Shown: one piece after another, positions 10,825-19,426 of the stretch | Position numbering within the stretch: position 1 is the stretch's first letter | Layout: every line of letters starts with the position of its first letter | From: Listeria goaensis | Lineage (GTDB): Bacteria > Bacillota > Bacilli > Lactobacillales > Listeriaceae | Reading direction: 5' to 3' | DNA: 64,000 nt | Assembly (NCBI RefSeq): GCF_900186125.1 | Contig: NZ_FYBQ01000009.1 | Coordinates: forward strand, 1 to 64,000 | Made by a program: the position numbers and the translations under genes | Notes under the pieces: model-generated | What the model was told of the DNA's origin: nothing | The model's input: the letters and a program-made list of their open reading frames with translations, nothing else | The model's database searches: none

Positions 10825-13317
10825 TTAAGGTGCATCTTGAAGCGTCCACGAAATTTTGCCTTGGTAGGCATCACCAGCATAAACCGCCGTCGTATCAGCC
10901 TCTACAAGCACCCCGCGATTATTTGCCCAGTCCACTTGAACAGGATTTGCATTTGTCGTTTCATATTCAAAAACAGGATAGGGCGAGTCCCCTAAAACAA
11001 TTTTTTCCCCGTTTGAACCAACAAAAATAAAAGCATTTTCTAAAACACGATCTGGATTTTTAGTAGAGGTTAACGGCTTCGTAATTGTAGCATTTACAAC
11101 CCATTTTGAGCCCGAATTCCTCGTATCCACCACACTAATTTCCCATGTCGACTCATCACGTTCAAGAATTTCTCGCTTCCCAGTAATCTGAGCAGGTTTA
11201 AAGTCCATTTCTTGACTAACTTCCTCAAACTTCACACTACGCACAAATACATGAATCGAAACGGTTTTCGTAACGCCACGCAGTTCAAGTGTGGCCGTGT
11301 AGTCCCCTGGGACCGCTTGAAGTGTCGAACTTTGAATCGTAATCTCATTCGAAATATTAGCGCCAGAATTCACATCAAAACCGAGCGCATTCGATTTCTC
11401 TTTAATCAATTGTCCAAGCTCAGCAGCCGACTTCCCACCAACTTCACTTTGGTCAACACTAAATGAAGTTGCCTTTAAAGCCGTCCCATTTTGAACAACC
11501 GTATCAGCATCTTTCACAAAAACCGGTACGTCAATTCGCGTTTGATTTCCCGCACGGTCCGTCAAGGAAACCTCTGCTTTTTTCGAACCAAATGTGCTTG
11601 TATCTGGTGTAGCTTCAATGTTCGCCGTCACACCCTGACCACTCGTATTATCTGCTTTATCTCGAATGTTTGTCACAAAAGCATTGGCATTTGTAGAAAG
11701 CGCCTCACCAATTGAAACAATTTGTGGAACAGCATCGCCCGTTGGCGGCGTCACATCGACGACAGTAATTTTAGTTGTCTTATTAATATAATACTCCGTC
11801 GAAGCCGTCACACTTACTTCCGTATACGGTTTTATAAAGCCGCCTGGAATCGCCACTTGAAAATTCCCAGCGTTATCTGCGGTTCCAGTCAATGTTTTCG
11901 TCGTGCCATTTTCTACATAAGAAATTTCAATAGCCGCATTTGTAACGGTCGCTCCACTTAAAGTAGCCTGACTATCATTTAAGGTATTCACATTTAGCGG
12001 CAAATTTCCAATTGAGAGAACTTTCATTTTGGCAACATTAAATTCCGCTGCTGTCACTGGCACATTCGCGCTATTAATTGTTGTCGTAGAACCATTAGTC
12101 GTAATGCCCATTTGGACATTTGCTTGATCTTCCCTACTGTAGGAATAAGTTGGCAAACCAATTGTACTGGCGCTCCCGGATCTATCCCAATAATTTATTA
12201 GCCCGCCATTTAAATTCATCTGGCCAGAACCCGAGGCATAGCCAATTGTATTAGAAGTATTACCATTGTATAGAAGGAAATACGCTGGATCATTAACATT
12301 TAGACTTCCACCACTATTGAATTTAATTACATTACCGCTTCCTCCCGTTTTATTCAAAACAACAGTTGCGTCTTTATTAACCGTTAAAGCACCTGAAAGC
12401 GAGAGCAACTCACTACTAACATCCGATTGATAAATTCGTGCGGTACCTCCTTCGTCTACGAAAAAGTTGCCGCCTACACCACTGCGGTTAAAGGAAGTCG
12501 TTGTATTTAAATTAAGCGTTGCATTTTTACCAACACTTATGGAAACTGGGTTTGATGCGCTTCGGTAAAACACGCCATTACCATTAGCAGAAATGTTCAC
12601 GTTGGCTCCGTCACGAACATTGAAAAAATTGCTCGTCGAAGAATCTTCGCCATACCATACCAAGCTGTCACTGGAACTTGATGGGTGATAAATTTCAATA
12701 TTCCCACCAAAATTAATGCCACCTACTTCGGCAAATTCCTGGTTCGATGCTGAGCCACTAACAAATTTGCCAATTTCAACATTTGTATTTCCGACAAGTT
12801 CTAGCGTCCCAGCGGTATTCCAAATAAGTTGTGGTCCTTTGTACACCACGTTGTCATAAGTTACATTAACACCTTTTGCAGCGTTAGCAACATAAACTGT
12901 TCCATAATAATTTTTCCCCAAAATAGTAAGGTCTTGCATTGTAATTTGTTTTGTCGAGGAATTCGAGCTAATGTAAATAGTTCCTGATGTGCTTGTCGAA
13001 CTCCCTGTTTCTGTTAATGTGTGTATTTCTTCTGTTGTTGGGTCTTTTCCAGAAATCGTGAATGGCGTTCGGCCGACTGGCACTTGAATACCACTTGATA
13101 AACTAATATCCGCTCCAAAATAAATTTTTGATATACTGTTATTTTGAACTGCCGCTTTTAACTCTGTATAATTGTTTACAATCGTTTCATCTGCGTTTAA
13201 AGTAATCGCCGCAGAAACAGAGTCCCGACTAGAAAATTTCGAGTCTATAACTTTAACGGATTGAAGAGCACCTAAAATGACCAAAGTGAAGAAGAAAATG
13301 AACACGCATTTTCTCAT
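10825..13317 (-). CDS. Large WxL-domain surface protein
   Basis: An 830-residue exported protein. Residues 1-30 are a hydrophobic signal segment (MRKCVFIFFFTLVILGALQS). Residues about 45-430 are rich in Gly, Asn and Ser with repeated beta-type units (YISSNSSTK, NVNISANGNG, ATLNLNTTTS), resembling a parallel beta-helix of the pectate-lyase type. Residues about 520-620 look like a bacterial Ig fold (TVVDVTPPTGDA, VSLTDRAGNQTRIDVPVFV). The last ~120 residues form a WxL domain ending ISWTLQDAP; the first motif is SKWVVNA, with Val instead of Leu. Known: WxL domains bind peptidoglycan noncovalently. No LPXTG is present. Third gene of the locus, 15 bases after the DUF916 gene; ligand unknown. Confidence 0.88.
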   Translation of the reverse strand: MRKCVFIFFFTLVILGALQSVKVIDSKFSSRDSVSAAITLNADETIVNNYTELKAAVQNNSISKIYFGADISLSSGIQVPVGRTPFTISGKDPTTEEIHTLTETGSSTSTSGTIYISSNSSTKQITMQDLTILGKNYYGTVYVANAAKGVNVTYDNVVYKGPQLIWNTAGTLELVGNTNVEIGKFVSGSASNQEFAEVGGINFGGNIEIYHPSSSSDSLVWYGEDSSTSNFFNVRDGANVNISANGNGVFYRSASNPVSISVGKNATLNLNTTTSFNRSGVGGNFFVDEGGTARIYQSDVSSELLSLSGALTVNKDATVVLNKTGGSGNVIKFNSGGSLNVNDPAYFLLYNGNTSNTIGYASGSGQMNLNGGLINYWDRSGSASTIGLPTYSYSREDQANVQMGITTNGSTTTINSANVPVTAAEFNVAKMKVLSIGNLPLNVNTLNDSQATLSGATVTNAAIEISYVENGTTKTLTGTADNAGNFQVAIPGGFIKPYTEVSVTASTEYYINKTTKITVVDVTPPTGDAVPQIVSIGEALSTNANAFVTNIRDKADNTSGQGVTANIEATPDTSTFGSKKAEVSLTDRAGNQTRIDVPVFVKDADTVVQNGTALKATSFSVDQSEVGGKSAAELGQLIKEKSNALGFDVNSGANISNEITIQSSTLQAVPGDYTATLELRGVTKTVSIHVFVRSVKFEEVSQEMDFKPAQITGKREILERDESTWEISVVDTRNSGSKWVVNATITKPLTSTKNPDRVLENAFIFVGSNGEKIVLGDSPYPVFEYETTNANPVQVDWANNRGVLVEADTTAVYAGDAYQGKISWTLQDAP

Positions 13318-13332
13318 AAAGTACTCACTCCT

Positions 13333-14352
13333 TTAATCCTCATCATCCTTTTTGTTCTTGCGACGCACGATGAACCAGATGATAAGAAGCACGATAGCAA
13401 TCGCCAATGCTCCGCCAATTATCCACCACCATAAATAATTTTTCTCAACATCGACTGCTTTTTTATTTAAATCTTTTGCATCATTTCCAATTTTAAATTC
13501 TTTTGTAAAATTCCACGTTTCGCTTCCATTATCAGCTTTTAATTTTAAAACATAAGTTCCTTCTTCAAGGGGCTGATTTTCCCAATCAATAGCATAGCCA
13601 AAATTTGAGTTTGGTGCCATCTTTAAGTCTGTTTTTGCTGTTTCATGAAGAACTTTATTTTCACCTTTTTTATATACTTTTGCATCGACCGATAAATGAT
13701 CTAAAATGACTGGCTGATCATTTTGTAAAACGGCACTTACAGATGTTCGATAATTATCTAAGCCTGCTTTTACATTTAATAAATTTAAGTTAGGTTCAAT
13801 TTTCTTTGCAGTTTCAGAAAGTTGAATTCCCACTACGTAAGAATATTCATTTTCAATACTTAATCCTGATTCCTTTTTATCATCCACTTCTTCATTAACT
13901 TGTGTAAATTCAACAGCGCCTAAAATGATGCCATCAAAACTTTCTTTCGGCATTTTCACATTAATCCAAACATCTTTAAAGCTATTTGCTGGGATTGTAA
14001 TGTTATCCTCTATGACTTCTGCGATTTTTGGAAGCGGTACTTTTAAACTTTCATCTGCTTTTTTCAAGCTTTTTTTTGAGTAGTCTATCATACCACTCTT
14101 ATTTGTTGACGCATAAGTTACGTCTTGTTTAACTTTAATTTCATGATTTGAACTGTTAAATACTTTCACTTGAAGTCTCTGCTCCATAAGTGGTTGCATA
14201 CGTAAATCAAAGTAACCTTGTTTTTTATCAATTTGATTTTCTGGAATAATAGCTTGAACAGAATAATCAACATCCTCAGCATGTGCGGTTATGTTTGGAG
14301 CAAACAAAATCACGGTTAATGTAGTTGCGATTACTAAGAAAAATTTTTTCAT
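13333..14352 (-). CDS. WxL-interacting protein, DUF916/DUF3324 type
   Basis: A 339-residue membrane-anchored cell-surface protein. MKKFFLVIATTLTVILFAPNITAHA is a signal peptide; the body begins VDYSVQAIIPENQID, the standard start of the DUF916 domain, followed by a second beta domain (about residues 180-285); a C-terminal membrane helix (YLWWWIIGGALAIAIVLLII) ends in RRKNKKDDED. Known: these proteins bind WxL proteins and peptidoglycan. The start at 14352 follows GGGGGAAG; an upstream in-frame extension lacks an RBS and runs through a terminator hairpin. It lies between the two WxL genes, as is typical for WxL clusters. Confidence 0.9.
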   Translation of the reverse strand: MKKFFLVIATTLTVILFAPNITAHAEDVDYSVQAIIPENQIDKKQGYFDLRMQPLMEQRLQVKVFNSSNHEIKVKQDVTYASTNKSGMIDYSKKSLKKADESLKVPLPKIAEVIEDNITIPANSFKDVWINVKMPKESFDGIILGAVEFTQVNEEVDDKKESGLSIENEYSYVVGIQLSETAKKIEPNLNLLNVKAGLDNYRTSVSAVLQNDQPVILDHLSVDAKVYKKGENKVLHETAKTDLKMAPNSNFGYAIDWENQPLEEGTYVLKLKADNGSETWNFTKEFKIGNDAKDLNKKAVDVEKNYLWWWIIGGALAIAIVLLIIWFIVRRKNKKDDED

Positions 14353-14365
14353 TTTCTTCCCCCTA

Positions 14366-14400
14366 CTAAAAAATAAAGACTGCTGCTTTTTAAGCAGCAG
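14366..14400 (-). terminator. Internal terminator between small WxL gene and DUF916 gene
   Basis: Perfect 9-bp stem CTGCTGCTT-AAA-AAGCAGCAG on the minus strand followed by TCTTTATTTTTT, inside the 62-base gap. No separate promoter for the DUF916 gene is visible, so this probably acts as a partial terminator that lowers downstream expression. Confidence 0.8.
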
Positions 14401-14414
14401 CCCGCATAAAAGGT

Positions 14415-15113
14415 TTATACGCCGGGTGCGTCTGTTAGTTTCCACGTAATTTTTGCTTGATGGCTTCCTACAGTGGCTGAACCACCTGGAACTTCGATGG
14501 ATACTTTTTCATTTGTATCGCCTGCGGCCATCCATCTGTTAATCCAAGTTCCCATACCTTGATTAGAACTGGCTATCATAACAGAAGCGCTTGTTGTACC
14601 ATCAGTTGGAAGTTCTACAGATTGTCTGCTTACTGGAGCATTTGAAGTTGAAGAACCTGTTACAGCCTCACCATTTTCAAATTTAATCTTAGCTCCGCGA
14701 AGTGACTCGTTTGTGCCATCTGTAAATTTGCTCGCTGTAGCTGAAACAGACCAACCAGCACCTGTTCCGCGTCTATCTGAAACTTGAATAAAAGGTTTTT
14801 TAGAAATAGCAGAGTAAACTTCGGATGCACTTGAAACTTCGTGCGATCCAAAATGAATAGAAGAAACATAATCAAGCGTCAAAGCACCTGTATCCCCTGT
14901 TGGTGAATCTGTCGGATTTTCTGGATCATCTGGATTTAATGGATTAACTGGATTTAGTGGATCTACAGGGGCAACTGGTCCAGTACCCGCAATAAATGTA
15001 ATGTTCGCATTTGATTCCGCCGTTTTATCAGCTGCAAATGATGTTACAGGCAATAATGATGTTACTAAGACTGTTGTTCCTAAACCTGCTAATAAAGCTG
15101 TTGTTTTTTTCAT
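14415..15113 (-). CDS. Small WxL-domain surface protein
   Basis: A 232-residue secreted protein. Residues 1-28 form a signal peptide ending SFAA; residues about 45-75 are a Pro/Asn/Asp-rich linker (VDPLNPVNPLNPDD) typical for small WxL proteins; the WxL domain carries both motifs, GWSVSATASKF and KITWKLTDAPGV. Known function of the domain is noncovalent attachment to peptidoglycan. First gene of the locus, with AAAGGAG upstream and a strong promoter. Probably the most highly expressed of the three because a terminator follows it. Confidence 0.93.
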   Translation of the reverse strand: MKKTTALLAGLGTTVLVTSLLPVTSFAADKTAESNANITFIAGTGPVAPVDPLNPVNPLNPDDPENPTDSPTGDTGALTLDYVSSIHFGSHEVSSASEVYSAISKKPFIQVSDRRGTGAGWSVSATASKFTDGTNESLRGAKIKFENGEAVTGSSTSNAPVSRQSVELPTDGTTSASVMIASSNQGMGTWINRWMAAGDTNEKVSIEVPGGSATVGSHQAKITWKLTDAPGV

Positions 15114-15148
15114 GTGTTAAATCTAACTCCTTTGTAGTTGATAACAAC

Positions 15149-15177
15149 ATTATAGGTGATGTCTTTTTTCTTGACAA
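15149..15177 (-). promoter_or_regulatory. Promoter of WxL locus
   Basis: Minus strand -35 TTGTCA (15172-15177), 17-base spacer, -10 TATAAT (15149-15154); about 35 bases upstream of the small WxL ATG. The remaining gap up to 15372 shows no gene. Confidence 0.8.
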
Positions 15178-15372
15178 TAGCATTTTTTATCAGATTCAGG
15201 TTTTCAAAGCGAAATTTTACATTTTTTCATTTTAGAAACACTCAAAACGCAGTTAAGCCAACCATTCATACAAATGTGAACAAAGTGTGACTTCCCCGGA
15301 TTTTATTTTTCGTTATTAAATATCAATATATGAGTCTATACCCCAAATTACACATACTGAAAACATTTCGCG

Positions 15373-15424
15373 CATAAAAAAAAGAAGCCAATTTTGTGTC
15401 ATTTTGAAAAATTGGCTTCTTTTA
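15373..15424 (-). terminator. Terminator after rpsA
   Basis: Perfect 16-bp inverted repeat AAAAGAAGCCAATTTT / AAAATTGGCTTCTTTT with T-run on the minus strand, directly after the rpsA stop. Confidence 0.9.
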
Positions 15425-15426
15425 AA

Positions 15427-16575
15427 TTATTTATCATCATGATTTTGAATATCTTTTAGTCGGTCCCCAATTAAATCACCCAATTGGAAGCCTGTGCTTT
15501 CTTCTGGAAGTTCATAGTCCGCTTCTTCAACTGGCTCTTCTTGAAGCGCCTTAATGCTAAGCGATAAACGTTTCTCACTTTCATTCACATCAAGAACTTT
15601 TACTTCCACCTCTTCACCTTCAGATAAAACTTCATTCGGTGTGCCAATATGTTTATGCGCAATTTGCGAAATATGAACTAAGCCTTCTACGCCAGGGAAA
15701 AGTTCAACAAACGCACCAAACGATACAAGACGCATGACTTTTCCTTTAAGGACTGAGCCAACAGGTGCTTTCTCATTAATATTATCCCACGGACCTGGTT
15801 CTGTTTCTTTAATGGAAAGTGAAATTCGTTCATTCGCCGGATCAATTCCGATTACTTTTACTTGAACAGATTGTCCTTCAGATAAAACTTCTCCTGGAGT
15901 TGAAATGTGTTGGTAAGAAATTTGCGAAATATGAACTAGGCCATCCACGCCGCCTAAATCAACAAACGCGCCAAAGCCAGCAAGACGTTCTACTGTACCA
16001 GTAAGTACATCGCCTTCCTTAATGTTTGCTAGAATCTCTTTTTTCTTCGCTTCTTTTTCTTCTTCCACAATCGCGCGATGGCTTAAAATAACACGGTTAT
16101 TTTCCGGTTCAAACTCAACGACTTTAAATGCAATCGTTTTTCCTTTGTAATCAGAGAAATCTTCGACAAAATGGTCTTCCACTAAAGAAGCTGGTACAAA
16201 TGCGCGCACGCCTAGGTCAACTACTAAACCACCTTTGACAACGTCACTCACAACGGCATCAAATACTTCACCAGATTCAAATTTAGATTGAATATCATCG
16301 ACTGCTTTTAAAGCATCTACTTTACGTTTAGATAGGACAAGTACATCTTCCTCTACTTTAGTTACGATTAAATCTAATGTGTCTCCAACTTTAACTACGT
16401 CAGAAGCTGATTCCACATGTACATTTGAAAGTTCACTGATTGGAACAACACCATCCAGTTTGCTATCGGGAATACCTACGTAGACTTGTTTTTCTTCTAC
16501 GCTTGTAACTGTACCGGTGACTTTGTCTCCTTCTTCAAAATTCCTAACTTCCACATTACTCAATTCATCAGACAT
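15427..16575 (-). CDS. rpsA: S1 RNA-binding domain protein (ribosomal protein S1 homologue)
   Basis: A 382-residue protein with four S1 domains at roughly residues 15-85, 100-165, 185-255 and 270-340; the third and fourth contain the nearly identical VEGLVHISQI / VDGLVHISQI strands. This is the short four-domain form of Firmicutes (YpfD in Bacillus), unlike the six-domain enterobacterial S1. Probable role: mRNA binding at the ribosome or translation-related RNA metabolism. It lies downstream of cmk on the minus strand but a terminator and long leader separate them. Confidence 0.92.
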   Translation of the reverse strand: MSDELSNVEVRNFEEGDKVTGTVTSVEEKQVYVGIPDSKLDGVVPISELSNVHVESASDVVKVGDTLDLIVTKVEEDVLVLSKRKVDALKAVDDIQSKFESGEVFDAVVSDVVKGGLVVDLGVRAFVPASLVEDHFVEDFSDYKGKTIAFKVVEFEPENNRVILSHRAIVEEEKEAKKKEILANIKEGDVLTGTVERLAGFGAFVDLGGVDGLVHISQISYQHISTPGEVLSEGQSVQVKVIGIDPANERISLSIKETEPGPWDNINEKAPVGSVLKGKVMRLVSFGAFVELFPGVEGLVHISQIAHKHIGTPNEVLSEGEEVEVKVLDVNESEKRLSLSIKALQEEPVEEADYELPEESTGFQLGDLIGDRLKDIQNHDDK

Positions 16576-16810
16576 GTGTAGCCCTCCTCAATTCGTTTGT
16601 CGAATTAGGACTTTCTGTAAGTGCAAAAGAAGTGACAAGCTTCAAAAAATTTCCTCATGAAATCACTCAGCAACATTTGTCGCAAATGATACACGTATCC
16701 ATCGTTGTTAATAACACTTGATTTTTTGCAAGAAAATCCTAAAAGATTTTTAGATTTAAAAAAATCTCTCTTCTAACATCCTATAATTGCCACAATTTGT
16801 CAAGTTTTTT
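16576..16810 (-). promoter_or_regulatory. Long rpsA leader with promoter-like site and RBS-proximal hairpin
   Basis: A gene-free 235-base stretch. On the minus strand TTGACA occurs at its upstream end near 16797-16802 with a poor -10 (GATGTT, 17-base spacing). Just before the Shine-Dalgarno GAGGAGG lies the hairpin AATTCG-ACAAA-CGAATT. A leader of about 200 bases with a stem adjacent to the RBS would suit translational autoregulation, as S1 proteins are known to do in other bacteria; this is inference. Confidence 0.45.
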
Positions 16811-16816
16811 TATAAT

Positions 16817-16848
16817 AAAAAAAGGCCATTCCGTTTAGGCCTTTTTTT
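16817..16848 (-). terminator. Terminator after cmk
   Basis: Minus strand AAAAAGGCC-loop-GGCCTTTTT followed by T-rich sequence, 15 bases after the cmk stop. Confidence 0.85.
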
Positions 16849-16862
16849 GGAAAATATACTCT

Positions 16863-17534
16863 TTAATCCATTGTTTGTTTAGCAAGTGATAAAATTTTTG
16901 TTGCGACTTCATCAATCGTCATACTTGTCGTATCAACAACTATTGCATCATCTGCTTTCTTAAGTGGAGAATGGTCGCGCGTATAATCTAAATGGTCGCG
17001 CGCTTCAATTTCTTTCTTCAATTGATCCATATCGACGTCAAACCCTTTTGCCTTGTTCTCTTTAAAGCGTCTTTCAGCACGTTCCTGAACACTAGCCAAG
17101 AGAAAAATCTTGAGTTCTGCTTGTGGTAGAACAGCCGTCCCAATATCGCGGCCGTCCATTACAATGCCACCCTCTTCAGCAAAAACTTGTTGCCGCTTTT
17201 GGAGCTCAATTCGAATAGCGGGGTGAGCCGCGACAATCGAAACATGATTTGTCACTTCATTTGAACGAATGACTTCCGTAACATTTTCATCATTAAGAAA
17301 CACTTGTTGCACTTCTCCTGGCTCAAAACGAATCATCGTTTTTTGTAGCAAACTAGCCAAAGTTGTTTCATCTGTATAATCAATTTTATTTTCCCATGCG
17401 AGGTAGGTAACCGCCCGGTACATCGCCCCTGTATCAATGTAAATAAAACTTAATTTTTTAGCGACGATTTTAGCTACAGTGCTTTTTCCTGCAGCAGCAG
17501 GTCCATCAATCGCAATACAAATCTTTTTAGTCAT
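16863..17534 (-). CDS. cmk: Cytidylate kinase
   Basis: Phosphorylates CMP and dCMP. The P-loop [16 protein letters not shown] opens the protein, followed by [12 protein letters not shown] and [12 protein letters not shown], all standard for bacterial CMP kinase; 223 residues is normal. One base separates its ATG from the asparaginase stop, so the two are co-transcribed; a terminator follows. The cmk-rpsA order is conserved across Firmicutes. Confidence 0.96.
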   Translation of the reverse strand: MTKKICIAIDGPAAAGKSTVAKIVAKKLSFIYIDTGAMYRAVTYLAWENKIDYTDETTLASLLQKTMIRFEPGEVQQVFLNDENVTEVIRSNEVTNHVSIVAAHPAIRIELQKRQQVFAEEGGIVMDGRDIGTAVLPQAELKIFLLASVQERAERRFKENKAKGFDVDMDQLKKEIEARDHLDYTRDHSPLKKADDAIVVDTTSMTIDEVATKILSLAKQTMD

Positions 17535-17535
17535 A

Positions 17536-18513
17536 TTAAAACCCTTTCAGTTCACTAAAGTTAGTTTGATTTATTTCTACATTTGCCGCAAGTAAAACCA
17601 TTAGCCGCATTCGCGCTTTCTTACTATCATAATCGCCACCCAAAAGAACGCCATGATTTAGAAGATCATATGTACTACCTAAATAATCATATGTCGTATA
17701 GACATTCCCTTCTTCCGCACTTGTTGTAATCACAACGGGTATTCCATTTTCAATGGCACGTTTTATCGCGGGCATCATTTTGGGGGCTACTTGTCCTCTA
17801 CCAACACCCTCTAGAACAATTCCAGCTACATTTTTTGCAATGGCAGAATCGATAAAAAATCCATCTGCATCTAAATAGCATTTAATAATCACAACATCAG
17901 AGAGCGCTTCTTGTAGTGGATAGCATTCATGCTCAACAGGTTTTTGATAAATAAAAACTTTATCATTGTCAATAATTCCTAAATAGCCAAAACCAAATGA
18001 ACTAAAACCTTGAATATTAGAAGCATGCACCTTTTTTACATACCGGGCTGCAAAAATTCGTTCATTAAATACAACAACAGTTCCTGCATTTTGAAGGAGT
18101 GGTTCACTAGCTGTATAAACCGCATGACGAATATTAATATAAGAATCTGTTCCCATTTCCTCAGGGCCGCGCTGTGAACCCGTTAACACGACTGGGCGTT
18201 CGTCCGTTACTGCCAAATCAAGAAAATAAGAAGTTTCTTCGAGCGAATCCGTACCATGCGTTACAACGACTCCATCATAACTTTCATCTTCAAAAATTTT
18301 CATTACGAGCTTTGCGAGCTCTGCCAAATTTTCTTTTGTAATATGCATGGATGGCAATTGGAAAGTAGAATAAATATCTACTTCAATTTCACGAGGTAAC
18401 TCACATAATTCAACAAGTTCCTCACCAGTAAGCTCACCTGAAGCAAGCTTTCCTGATTCTGCTTTCTTACTTGCGATTGTTCCGCCAGTTGTAATCAATG
18501 CAATTTTCGCCAT
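17536..18513 (-). CDS. ansA: L-asparaginase, type I
   Basis: Hydrolyses asparagine to aspartate and ammonia. [10 protein letters not shown] carries the catalytic threonine and [13 protein letters not shown] the second Thr-Asp pair of the family; 325 residues with no signal peptide, so a cytoplasmic enzyme. Located between the LysM-protein gene and cmk, with one base to cmk. The type I assignment rests on lack of a signal peptide and on length; some relatives also act on glutamine. Confidence 0.92.
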   Translation of the reverse strand: MAKIALITTGGTIASKKAESGKLASGELTGEELVELCELPREIEVDIYSTFQLPSMHITKENLAELAKLVMKIFEDESYDGVVVTHGTDSLEETSYFLDLAVTDERPVVLTGSQRGPEEMGTDSYINIRHAVYTASEPLLQNAGTVVVFNERIFAARYVKKVHASNIQGFSSFGFGYLGIIDNDKVFIYQKPVEHECYPLQEALSDVVIIKCYLDADGFFIDSAIAKNVAGIVLEGVGRGQVAPKMMPAIKRAIENGIPVVITTSAEEGNVYTTYDYLGSTYDLLNHGVLLGGDYDSKKARMRLMVLLAANVEINQTNFSELKGF

Positions 18514-18536
18514 ACATACACCTCCATTTTTCCCAT

Positions 18537-18592
18537 AAAAAGAACGAGCGCTTTTGGAAAAAACTTTTCCGAGTCATGCTCATTCTTTTTTA
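18537..18592 (-). terminator. Terminator after LysM-protein gene
   Basis: Two-part hairpin: outer AGAATGAGC/GCTCGTTCT and inner GGAAAA/TTTTCC, followed on the minus strand by TTTTTATGG. Ends the LysM gene; ansA must then start from sequences in or beyond this region. Confidence 0.75.
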
Positions 18593-18595
18593 ATC

Positions 18596-19315
18596 TTATT
18601 GTGGAATTTTAAGTACTGTCCCAATTGGAACATTATTACTTGTTAAGCCGTTCGCTTGTTTGATCTTTTCAACACCGCTTGCAGCACCAGCAGAACCATA
18701 AGCATTGACAGCTATTCTGTAGAGTGTTTCGCCACTTTGTACCGTATGTGTACTTTTAGCCGCTTGCTCTTGCTGTTGTTTTGCTTCCTCAGCCGCTTTC
18801 GCATCTGCAGCAGCCTTTTCTTCCGCTGCTTTTCGGTCAGCTTCTTCTTGTGCTGCCTGTTGTTGTGCTTCTTCCGCTTTTTTTGCTTCCTCAGCTTGTT
18901 TCGCTTCTTCGACCGCTTTCGCATCCGCTACTTTTTTCGCTTCCGCTTCTTTGGCTGCTTTTTCATCAGCAGCTTTCTTTTCTTCCGCTGCTTTTTCCTT
19001 TTCAGCCGCTTCCTCTTTCGCCTTTTTATTGCTATCTACCGTAACATTTTTTTCCTCTTTAACTTCATTATCTGGCGTGCCAGCATTTTGAACAGCTAAA
19101 AAAACAATAATAGATACAATCGGAATCAGAAGAAAGAATACAATCAAAACATTTAATAACGGATATTTAAAGAAACCTTTTTTCTGTTTTCTTCTACTAT
19201 CAGATCTAGATAACATCGGAGGTTCATTATCAAACTCATCCTCTTCATCGTAATAATCGTTATAATAATCGTCGGACTCCGTATAATTACGTTTGCCTCG
19301 TTTTCTTCTAGCCAT
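18596..19315 (-). CDS. LysM-domain membrane protein (YpbE-like)
   Basis: A 239-residue single-pass protein. Residues 1-50 are highly charged and Tyr/Arg-rich (cytoplasmic), a membrane helix follows (YPLLNVLIVFFLLIPIVSII), residues about 95-185 are almost only Ala, Glu, Lys and Gln in alpha-helical coiled-coil repeats, and the C-terminus (STHTVQSGETLYRIAVNAYGS to the end) is a LysM peptidoglycan-binding domain. The coiled coil probably spans from membrane to wall. It is upstream of ansA and next to recS, the same place as ypbE in Bacillus. Precise role unknown. Confidence 0.88.
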   Translation of the reverse strand: MARRKRGKRNYTESDDYYNDYYDEEDEFDNEPPMLSRSDSRRKQKKGFFKYPLLNVLIVFFLLIPIVSIIVFLAVQNAGTPDNEVKEEKNVTVDSNKKAKEEAAEKEKAAEEKKAADEKAAKEAEAKKVADAKAVEEAKQAEEAKKAEEAQQQAAQEEADRKAAEEKAAADAKAAEEAKQQQEQAAKSTHTVQSGETLYRIAVNAYGSAGAASGVEKIKQANGLTSNNVPIGTVLKIPQ

Positions 19316-19369
19316 CTACGTTCCTCCTTCGTTCCAAACTAACATGGATATTGAAACATCCCTGAAATA

Positions 19370-19398
19370 ATTATACCTATAAACGTAACATTCAACAA
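19370..19398 (-). promoter_or_regulatory. Promoter of LysM-protein gene
   Basis: Minus strand -35 TTGTTG (19393-19398), 17-base spacer, -10 TATAAT (19370-19375), in the gap after recS. Confidence 0.65.
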
Positions 19399-19426
19399 CC
19401 TTTAGAGCTAATTTCTTTTAAAAAAA

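Noticed and set aside
19023-19044. Other apparent repeats in the LysM-protein coiled-coil region
   Set aside because: Explained by the Ala/Glu/Lys-rich coding sequence.
18656-19099. Long plus-strand open frames rich in Phe, Leu, Ser and Cys opposite the LysM-protein gene
   Set aside because: They are antisense shadows of the Ala/Glu/Lys/Gln repeat; no RBS and implausible composition.
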